Positions 9,575 through 17,651 of a stretch of 18,232 bases of DNA are shown piece by piece. Every line of letters begins with the position of its first letter. Within the stretch, counting starts at the first letter, position 1. Source of the stretch: Globomyces pollinis-pini. Lineage: Eukaryota > Chytridiomycota > Chytridiomycetes > Rhizophydiales > Globomycetaceae. A program made the translations under genes and the position numbers. The stretch spans positions 1 to 18,232 of the forward strand of contig MU621421.1 of the NCBI GenBank assembly GCA_025399215.1. Reading direction: 5' to 3'. The notes beneath the pieces were generated by a model. That model made no database searches and was not told where the DNA came from. It saw only the letters and a list, made by a program, of their open reading frames with translations.

Positions 9575-11805
9575 ATGGATACATTTCAACGACAGTATCG
9601 CAGTTCGCTCCAGGATTTGACTTTCAATTCGAAACCTATCATCACCAACCTCACCATTATTGCTGATGAAAATGAAAAGTTTGCAAACATTGTTGTGGCA
9701 GCGGTTGAGGACCGTATTAGAAATGTAAGTTATTATTCAATCTGCTTGCAATATTTTTCTGGATATGGAGATTGATATACTATCTGACATCTATCACTTT
9801 CCAATTCACAAATCAATGGGTTTCAGTTTCACGATACTCTATCCTATCCATCATCCTGAATAATTGGAATAACATTCTTTATTCCTAATTCAATCACATT
9901 TTGAATACTTCCGTTTGCATCCATGTTAATTTTTGTTTCAGGCACACCCTAAACATAAACTACCTGTTCTGTACTTGATGGATTCAATATTAAAGAACGT
10001 AATACCATTTATTTTTTATGATTTAAGGTTGGGAGAAGTTATAGACAATTGTTTCAAAAAAATCTGGTATTGATTGATTTTGTATTTTATAAATATATAT
10101 TCAGGTTCGATAATCATAATAATAATTCTATAATAAAGGTATCTAATTTTGCTGCCGCTTTCGCTGTTGTGGATCAAAACGAAAAAGAAAGCTTGAAGAA
10201 ACTCATTCACACCTGGAGGACACACCCTGGAGGGTATTTATTTCCTTCCCACGTTATCGGAGCTGTGGAAAAGGAGATTGCTAAACCTCCTGCTCCTGCT
10301 CAGGTACCTCAAAGAGTCAACCAGGTAATTCGGACATGTGACTAAAATTGTCCAGAACCAATTTCCTGCGAGTTATAATCGCCAGAAGACGGTACGTTAT
10401 ATACATACCAAACTTTATAACATTCTTAAAATATTCAATGCTAGACTTGCATTTTGTTAATTGTATAGGTTGTTCCACCACCTGTACAACATCGACCTCC
10501 CTACAAGCAACCTACTCCTCAACCACCATCCTCGTTTATCTTATCTCAGTCTGCACTTGTTGTACAGAAACAACTTTCAACCGTTATCGCACAGAAGAAG
10601 GCTAGTCTCATCTTGAATCCTAGTGACCCTGATACTTTGCAACAGATCAAGATTCTAGAAGATGTATGATATATGATATTCTAAATGGTTTAGCTTTATT
10701 CAATTGTATCTACTACGGCGCTCGAAGATGCTGTCATTAATCAAATTGCGGGTCAAATTAGAACTCTGGCTGTTAGCAATGCTAATCAATCTGTTAACAT
10801 ACCTCCGGCTCGCGTGGTAAATCAACCCGCACAGTATCCACCTTATGCAAACTATCAAGTTCCAACTCCTGCTTTCCCATCCTATCCACCAACCTCGCAA
10901 TATCCTGCACCTGTTATACCTCCACTGCCAGTAAAATCTATTGGCGTACCATCTGTCCCATTTATTTCGTCTAGTCTTTTATCGGGGCTATCTAATATAG
11001 ACGCAAATCTTTTAAAGTCCTTTAACTCGCCAACGACGATACCTGCGTCACTTGTTAACGACGGAACGACTGCACAAAATGTTTCCAATATACCAATTAT
11101 AAATCTAACAACTAAAGACATCCAAGAAGTTCGAGTAAACTTGTGGATTAAATTGTATGATGAAATTGATTTACAATGTAAACAATGTGCATTACGATTC
11201 AAGTCCATCAATGATGGTAAAACCCACCTGGAAGCTCATCTTGATTGGCATTTTCGTCAAAAGGTAAGTAATATAATAACTATTCGTAATAAAAGTGCAA
11301 TCCACTTTATTTTATTCCATGACTTTTCTAGCTGATCTAATTTTATTTAGAGAAGACAGAAAGAAAAATCAAAGAAAACCATATCGAGAGATTGGTACAT
11401 ATCTGAAGCAGATTGGTTAACTGAGGAACCAATTGATGTTGTAGATCAACATGGTAAACAGTTGACAAGTAATTTTTGTAGTTGCACCTGTATTCTTTTC
11501 GTCAAAGGATGACTTGAAATCCCCAGTAGAAGAGGTATCTATCATCCCAGCTGGAGATCAAATCAATAAATGTAATATATGTCATGAAAGTTTGGAAAAG
11601 TATTTTGATGCTGAACATGATGATTGGATGTTACGCAATACCGTGAAGATCAATGAAAAGGTTTTATACAAGGCATTTTAACTTTTATTAGCTTTATCAT
11701 CAAACATGCTATCAAGATAAACCAGCGGTAGGAACACCTATTTTGGGCAAACGAACTCTAGATGCTGATCAACCTGATAGTGACAAAAAAATCAAGGTTA
11801 ATTGA
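9575..11805 (+). CDS. PCF11: Pcf11, cleavage/polyadenylation factor IA subunit and transcription termination factor
   Basis: 542-residue nuclear protein. It binds the Ser2-phosphorylated RNA polymerase II tail and acts with Clp1 and Rna14/Rna15 in 3'-end formation and termination. Exons: 9575-9724, 9942-9998, 10028-10066, 10139-10324, 10356-10391, 10469-10663, 10694-11263, 11351-11453, 11482-11660, 11692-11805. Introns: 217, 29, 72, 31, 77, 30, 87, 28 and 31 nt. The CID (~5-140) opens [20 protein letters not shown] and holds the hallmark DSILKN (64-69), then [18 protein letters not shown] Gln/Pro-rich linker and a helical region follow. The C-terminus has the two Pcf11 zinc sites: C383, C386, H403, H407 (motif AHLDWHFRQ), and C476, C479, H508, C511 (CNIC ... 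LYHQTC). The residues between them include [11 protein letters not shown]. The end is basic (DKKIKVN). An alternative last exon cannot be excluded. Confidence 0.92.
9725..9941 (+). other. Long first intron of PCF11 (217 nt)
   Basis: GTAAGT donor and TTTGTTTCAG acceptor. At 217 nt it is roughly eight times the typical intron in this window and is the longest one. It holds no canonical AATAAA on the plus strand. On the minus strand, 9942 down to 9839 reads as an open stretch, discussed as a separate observation. Confidence 0.75.
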
Positions 11806-11884
11806 AATTGGCATCTTCTATTTCAACTAGTTTCTTTGTTTTATTTTATCTGCAATATACTATGATCTACTTCATTTTGTTTCC

Positions 11885-12136
11885 AATTCAAGGCGGTCCA
11901 TTAAAGGCAGTGGAATTGAGTACGGTCTTGTCTTTCCCTATTTAGAAAGATACAAGAGGCTTCTTCGATATCGCCTCATTTTTGAAATCGGCTCGTGCCC
12001 TTGAAACAATTTTAAATCCCAGACTATTGTGTCCGAAACAGACTCGGTTTGAAAACGAAGGCTCACGTCATGGGTTCTACAGGCTCAAATCTTTCGGGAA
12101 GATCAGTGATTCATCTTGAGCCTAATGTCATTTTTT
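11885..12136 (+). ncRNA. Possible structured non-coding RNA (unassigned), alternatively a short unrecognised coding fragment
   Basis: A GC-richer stretch stands out in an AT-rich intergenic gap of about 900 bp (11806-12714). Inverted repeats follow one another: GAGGC 11956-11960 with GCCTC 11973-11977; CCGA 12033-12036 with TCGG 12044-12047; and an 8-bp perfect stem AGGCTCAA 12081-12088 with TTGAGCCT 12116-12123 enclosing ATCTT/AAGAT. Six T residues at 12131-12136 follow, as expected of an RNA polymerase III terminator. GGTTCTA at 12073-12079 weakly resembles a B box. I could not match it to U1-U6, SRP, RNase P or MRP RNA. The same DNA also reads as about 58 stop-free codons from 11945 (DIASFLKSARALETILNP in part), with a possible 26-nt intron just upstream; that protein is not recognised. 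Strand is assumed from the T-run. Confidence 0.3.
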
Positions 12137-12714
12137 CAATCATGAATCAAATGGTGTCACAAAGTGGTGGAATTTACTAAAAGAACGAAATTGACCAAAC
12201 AACACCCCCCATTTAACTTAATCAGGTTTTAAAAATATTATTTTGAGCCTCTACAATCCAATCAAACTGAAAGAGTTGAATAAAGATTCGAATGACACGT
12301 CTCTATCGTCATTATTTCCTCACATAATCGCGTAAGTAGTTTAAACAATTTATCAAATTTATCACAGATGAATTCCACTTTTTTTAGGATTATTAAATTT
12401 CCTTCAACTTACTTACTCTAGTTCCCTAAGTTTTAATATTAGCCCATCATGGTCATGATCGCTTTGCACATTTCTCATATTAACGTTGAGGTCAGTATGA
12501 TGTCATGCAAGAAGTTGCCACAAATGCCCATTGCTTTTAGAGACACTTGTGTTGTGACTAGATAATCATCAAAAGTATTACCATTGAATCTAAATTCAAC
12601 CCAAGGCAATTATCACAAATGAAATATCCCTGATGCTTTATTTGGGAATAACTACTATATTGTTAGTAAATAATTAAAGGTCATTTGTTCACCACATCAA
12701 GTTTACTTTACAGA
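12137..12714 (+). promoter_or_regulatory. Upstream region of the threonine deaminase gene with a CRE/Gcn4-like site
   Basis: No gene is recognisable here. At 12497-12506 the decamer ATGATGTCAT matches the bZIP CRE site ATGACGTCAT at 9 of 10 positions, about 210 nt upstream of the start codon. Gcn4/CPC1-type bZIP factors, which drive amino-acid synthesis genes, bind such sites. A second inverted repeat, ATCATG-GT-CATGAT, lies at 12446-12459. The sequence TTACTTTACAG directly before the ATG resembles a splice acceptor, so an upstream exon may exist. Confidence 0.35.
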
Positions 12715-14617
12715 ATGCAGTATAACAATAATTTGATTGAAATTGGTGAAAATGATGTTAAATTGAAATGGCCAACTCCATCGATACCTACAAATACCAA
12801 ATCGCTCACGCTTGACCCCAATGAAAGAGACTATCTGCCACTCATTTTAAATGCTAGAGTCTATGACGTTTGTGAACAGACTCCTTTATTTTACGCGAGA
12901 AAGGTAAGTGTGGTGACAATGGTAACGATCAATAGTTATCTAGTAGATTGGGAAACACCATTTATGTCAAAAGAGAGGATCTACAACCAGTATTTTCTTT
13001 CAAATGTAGAGGTGGGTTTAATAAAATGTTCCACTTGACAAAGGAGGAGAAAGCAAAAGGAGTTTGCTGTGCGAGTGCTGGTATTTTTTTGTTGGATTTC
13101 ATAAAAAGGTAATCACGCACAAGGAGTTGCTTTGGCTGCACAAAAACTTGGAATAAAGGCAAGAATTGTAATGCCAATATTTGCACCAGAGATTAAAGTG
13201 GAAAACGTTCGAAGGCTAGGCGCGGAGGTTGTGTTATTTGGCAACAGTAATACTTTTAATCTTGCTCAACCATAGGTTTTGATGAAGCCAAGAAAGAATG
13301 TTTACGAATTATCAAGGAAGAGAATTTAGTTTTTGTTCCACCATTTGATGGTAATTTGCAATCAATGTAATTTTATAAGATCCATTGGTTATCGCCGGGC
13401 AAGGGACAGTTGGAATGGAAATTTTAAATCAAATTAGACAAACTAGACTAGATGGTACAGTGCTATTATTGATCATTAGCAATCTTTGTATGTTGTGGAG
13501 GTGGAGGTCTCTTAGCTGGAATAGCAGCGTACATTTAACTTGCTAAAAAATAGATACGTCAAAAGGGTTAGACCAGAAGTGAAAATTATTGGAGTAAACA
13601 CTGTAGATTCCGATGGTATGTACCAGTCATTGTTAGCAGGAAAAGCAATGGAAATACCCCATGCTGGATTATTCTCTGACGGGACATCCGTAAAGTTAGT
13701 AGGATCAGAATGCTTTAGGATCTGTAATAAGTATGTGGATGATATGATTTTGGTGACTAATGATGAAATCTGTGCAGCGATAAAAGATGGTTATGATGAG
13801 ACTAGATGTCTGTTTGAACCAGCCGGTGCATTAGGACTAGCGGGTTTGTTCCATATTGCCTAATGTCAAGGTTTAAAGAAATATCTTAACCAGAACCCAT
13901 CGATGAAGAATGGCGTGTTTGTAGCAGTAGCATCGGGTGCTAACATGAATTTCGATCGATTAAGGTTTGTAGCCGAACGAGCAGCGATGGGTGAAGGTAG
14001 AGAAGCACTGTTCAGTGTGAAAATGCCCGAAAAGTGCGGTTCTCTCAACACACTCCTTCAATATTTGGAAAAGAACGCCATCACTGAAGTGGCATACCGT
14101 TATTCGACTAAAGCTCCAGCTCATGTATTTCTTGGGTTTTTGAATACCATTGAGTATAGTGTACGTATTTTTATAATATTTACATGTAGGCTGTTTCTGT
14201 CCTGGAAAAAATAAACAAAGCATCTGAATTTAAAGCAATTGATATTACCAAGAACGATATGGCTTCGATGCATGTGCGATATATGTCTGGGGGAAGGAAT
14301 CCAGTAGCGTTAGAAGATGAAGTCTTGCTGCGATTTCGATTACCGGAAATTCCCAGCGCTTTGCCAAAGTCTATTGAATTGCTAACAGCGGACTGCAATA
14401 TTACTTTAATACACTGTAAGTAAAAATCAAGTCATTTGACCAAATAGATCGCAATCACGGTGCAGACTTTGGTCGTGTCCTTTTAGGATTTCAAGTCATG
14501 AAAGGAATTGAGGTAGATACTTATAAAAGCAAGTATATCCACGATCTTGAAAAGCTGGGTTGTGTTCAAATATTTGATGAAACCACAAATGAAGTTTATG
14601 ATCATTTTTTCAAATAA
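12715..14617 (+). CDS. ILV1: Threonine deaminase (threonine dehydratase), first step of isoleucine synthesis
   Basis: 548-residue PLP enzyme converting threonine to 2-oxobutanoate plus ammonia. Exons: 12715-12903, 12936-13080, 13109-13246, 13276-13350, 13380-13454, 13480-13528, 13554-13843, 13871-14160, 14190-14415, 14448-14617. Introns: 32, 28, 29, 29, 25, 25, 27, 29 and 32 nt. The PLP lysine is K86 in [10 protein letters not shown]; the Asn loop is SAGNHAQG (~110-117); the phosphate-binding Gly loop is [10 protein letters not shown] (214-217). The catalytic part ends near [24 protein letters not shown]. Two ACT-like regulatory domains (~365-440 and ~462-546) follow; the second contains [15 protein letters not shown], the region that confers isoleucine feedback control in the family. 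The start is the only ATG before conserved sequence. No clear mitochondrial transit peptide precedes it, although fungal enzymes are mitochondrial; an unseen upstream exon is possible. Cys replaces the usual Leu after K86. Confidence 0.95.
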
Positions 14618-14629
14618 AGATTGAATAAA
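14613..14629 (+). terminator. Two poly(A) signals at the ILV1 stop codon
   Basis: AATAAA at 14613-14618 contains the TAA stop codon (14615-14617), and a second AATAAA follows at 14624-14629. The next gene starts only 167 bp after the stop, so 3'-end formation must occur within a very short distance. Confidence 0.5.
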
Positions 14630-14784
14630 AACGGGAATTATAATTGGATACCTATAGTCTTCTGGTATTTTATGATGACCATTAGAATCACTGAAAGGAT
14701 ATTTATCTCGACTTTTTTTTTGTTTCTAAATTGGACAAACTGTCACTTTCCAACTCATTTAAACATTCCATTTGTGTAGAACGT

Positions 14785-16510
14785 ATGACTTCAGTTACTC
14801 CAGAAGAGCTTGTTGCAGAATTCAAGAAAAAAGGCTACTTTGATTCTGTTAGAAAAAGGTTATTAGACAGCTTTGCAAATTCTGATCAAGGAATTGAATT
14901 TCAACAAAAACTAAGACAATTGGCTGAAAATGCCAATACTACAGACAGAGGATCTCTAGTTGCAATCCTAACATCATCATCTGTATTCAATGAAGTGTCA
15001 ACCAATCTCAGCTCTGTTTTTGATTCACAAATAAAGGATGATATCACAAGAGACTTGAAGCGTACCTACGAAGAAATGCAAAACCCTCCACCAATTATAG
15101 AAGAGAGAAAGTCGCAGTCGATTAATCAGAGTGAACATACACCAAAAAAATCCGCTCTTGCCATTCAAAATGATAAAAGTGATAACAATCTAAGCAGTAA
15201 CTCTTTCAAGAATAAAGGTGTTTCTGTTGTAAATACTACACAGAATATTGAAACCACCAATGCACAAGTAGCAAACTTGATCGAATCCAGAACAGAACCT
15301 ATAACAAATGGTACAACTACTGAACAAATCCAAAAATCTATAAATGAATCAATGGCAGATACATCAGTTACAGGGATGGTACTTGATACAGAATCAATTT
15401 CAGAAGAAGATATCCAATCGAGCATTAATGATCAAGTACAAAGCTCAATACCAGGCAGTGCAAATTGGAGTGAAAGCAACGAAAGAGATTTAACAGAAAG
15501 ACCTTCAAACCTAACAGTTGAAAGTGGTGATGCTGATGTTGAAATGGCAGATTCAAATAATAGAACGACATATGACTCTGACTCACATGTAGACGCATCT
15601 TTGAATACGACACCAAAGGCTGTAAAGACATCCGTAAATACTGCAAATCATAAAATGGATTTGCAGTTGCTTATTGAAAATGAAAATGATACAGACTCAA
15701 AAATGGAAAGTACTCAGGACTCATCATCTCCAAACACATCACTTGAACTTGTTGATCCAGAAACTTTACCTATGAGAACTGGCACGCCTGATCAGGCTAC
15801 TCATCAGATATCTTCCTCACAGCCATCCAGTTCCTTCAGGTCGGACCCTGCAAGTGACATTTCTCAACTGTTGTCTGAATTGAAAGATGATGATGATGAA
15901 TTGTCGGACTTAGATATCATTCAAGATCCTCACCTTATGGTAATGGAGTCAAAGAAACCAAAGAAACCCTTATCAAAGTCTCGCAAGGCTGTCAAAAGGA
16001 AGTCTTTAAATGATACTATAGAAGAAGAAGGTTCCCAAAAATATAAAACGGGTATGATATTGGCAGCACTGGTTCCAATTGGCAGTCATCAAGATTGGCT
16101 ACAAGCAGAAATAATCGGATATGACAGTTCCACCATGGTATTCAGCAATAACTGATTTTAGATGTATACTGTGAGAGATATAGCACCAGAAGATGATTCT
16201 GATGACGAAGAAGAACAGCCTAGCCCAAAGCAATGGGATATACCAGAAAACAAAATGGTCGATCACACAATCAGAACTGGTTATGAGAGTTTAGCAGTAG
16301 ATGAAACAGTTTGGGCATTATACAAGGACAAAGATCTGGGAATGTTAACAGCATTTTATGCAGCGAGTATTGAAAGCATCAATAGGGTATGATATGAAAT
16401 ATTTTATCTGAACTTAGAGTAAAGAAATTGTGACTGTTAATTATGGGGATGGTGATACTGGACTGATTTCCTACACTGAAATGTTTCGGAACAGCGAAAT
16501 CAAGCATTAA
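14785..16510 (+). CDS. Chromatin protein with N-terminal SHG1/BOD1 domain and C-terminal SGF29-like tandem Tudor domain
   Basis: 556 residues in three exons: 14785-16137, 16162-16386 and 16418-16510, with introns of 24 and 31 nt. Residues ~5-105 (EELVAEFKKKGYFDSVRKRL ... VFNEVSTNLSSVFDSQI) fit the BOD1/SHG1 family; yeast Shg1 is a subunit of the Set1/COMPASS histone H3K4 methyltransferase. Residues ~105-385 are Ser/Thr/Asn/Asp-rich and probably disordered. A basic cluster at ~388-407 (KKPKKPLSKSRKAVKRKS) looks like a nuclear localisation signal. Residues ~421-550 resemble the SGF29 tandem Tudor that reads H3K4me2/3: DWLQAEIIGYD, MYTVRDIAPED, VWALYKDKD, TAFYAASIESI, VNYGDGDTGLISY. The first intron junction joins ACC-ATG to ATG-TAT, restoring the domain. 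Reader plus COMPASS module in one chain is unusual. The Tudor assignment is by pattern only; other Tudor families are possible. Confidence 0.75.
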
Positions 16511-17017
16511 AGCATTTTAATATAAGCACTTATTGTCATAATAGTATTCTACTGGAACAGAGAAAATATGTTATATCACTTATATATCGGTTTAAAGATA
16601 TCCATCCAATTGTATCTACAATCCAAACTATTTACTTTGAAGTCCTGGTATTTGTGCCAAAAAGAGATTCTCCAAAAAAGAAGTGGTATTTTAATGTCAT
16701 GTAAGCTTCGAAGCTTCCATCCAAATATTTCAATGCCAATTACATGATTTGGTAAAGATAAATATCCCAGCCATTGAGTGGATTCCGACAAATTTAGACA
16801 ACGTACTGGTTGAGTTTGATAGATAGAAGTCCAAACTCCTCAATCTGAAAATGATCCGCTATAGATCATGAGTCCCAGGTACACTCTTGCATTTAGTCAA
16901 AATATCTAAACAGTATCATCTAAAAAGAGAAGAATAAGTTGGTATAAAACCACATTCTGGATATTTGAGAGACCAATGATGAGCATTTCAAATGATATGG
17001 ACAGAATTTTATTCTAG
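16511..17017 (-). other. Unassigned region with minus-strand coding-like fragments
   Basis: About 500 bp between the ends of two convergent genes. On the minus strand an 82-codon stop-free stretch (about 16824 to 16576) includes PNHVIGIEIFGWKLRSL and VNSLDCRYNWMDIF. Overlapping and upstream frames give LIIGLSNIQNVVLYQLI, LDILTKCKS and FRLRSLDFYLSN, which have a leucine-repeat look. A possible 24-nt GT-AG intron lies between the last two. I could not assemble one continuous gene. It may be a decayed F-box/leucine-repeat gene or chance openness in 3' UTR sequence. Confidence 0.2.
17008..17013 (-). terminator. Poly(A) signal of the velvet gene
   Basis: Minus-strand AATAAA begins 5 nt after the stop codon at 17018-17020, again implying a very short 3' UTR. 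Confidence 0.45.
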
Positions 17018-17651
17018 TTACAGGTTTCTTGGTCTCAAATCGTGGGCTTGATGGGCAAATACATGCATCATTATACTGGGATTTGATTTCCCAGGGAAAT
17101 TCTTCGGTAGAAACGCTTGTAATGGTTCAGTTTGTATCACATCTATCACCTCGGTTTGAGGTAAAAAACTCTGTCGATCAGAACTACAATTAGTATTAGT
17201 AGTTTGATATCTACCTGGTAAGTTTGATTAATCTAAATACAATACGATAAATTCCTTCGTATTTGATGTAAAGATTCGGAAATACAAAGAAAGTTCCAAC
17301 TTTTCCAGTTTCATCTACCAAACTTCGCGAACCAACAAATGTATTCCCAAACATCAGTCCCTCTACCTCCTTATCAAGGTTATTATTTTTATCAATTGAC
17401 CAGATAGAAGCAGCCACGAACCAATCATTGTCACTAATGTTAATATTTTGCAAAGTGGTATACGATTTCGAATGGTTAATGTTGGAAATCACTTGAAGAA
17501 CTGGCGTCTATATATTAAATTTAAGGCTGTATACAGGATCTAATGATCGAAAGTCAGTTGCTCCATTTCCACTGCACCTAGCTCTGACAGGCTGTTGGCA
17601 AATAATCAATTTTGGAGTATTCGAGTTAACGCTTTCATGACTATCTTGCAT
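17018..17651 (-). CDS. Velvet-domain transcriptional regulator (VosA/VelB/VelC-like)
   Basis: 191 residues in three exons: 17651-17535, 17507-17215 and 17183-17018, with introns of 27 and 31 nt. Nearly the whole protein is one velvet domain. It opens with KLIICQQPVRARCSGNG and RSLDPTPVLQV, which corresponds to the RQQPxRARMCG ... DPPPxVQ start of the family. It continues with WFVAASIW, FGNTFVGSRSLVDETGKVGT, the core FFVFPNLYIKYEGIYRIVFRL, and ends with AFLPKNFPGKSNPSIMMHVFA, matching the family's KKFPG box. Velvet proteins are fungal DNA-binding regulators with an NF-kB-like fold that control spore formation, development and secondary metabolism. There is no long C-terminal tail or second domain. 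The start is the first ATG after an upstream in-frame stop, but the open sequence before it (SPSYPKTEDSRVS) suggests that an upstream exon may exist. Confidence 0.85.

Noticed and set aside
13081..13108. Interruptions in threonine deaminase, TLC and Pcf11 frames as signs of pseudogenes
   Set aside because: Each interruption is bounded by GT and AG, and removing it restores conserved family residues exactly, so these are introns.
15165..15646. Minus-strand open frames over the SHG1-Tudor gene
   Set aside because: They mirror the Ser/Asp-rich coding sequence on the other strand and show no family features.
1..17651. Microsporidian or ciliate origin suggested by the tiny introns
   Set aside because: TAA and TAG act as normal stops, and velvet, full-size threonine deaminase and a long Pcf11 argue for an ordinary fungus.
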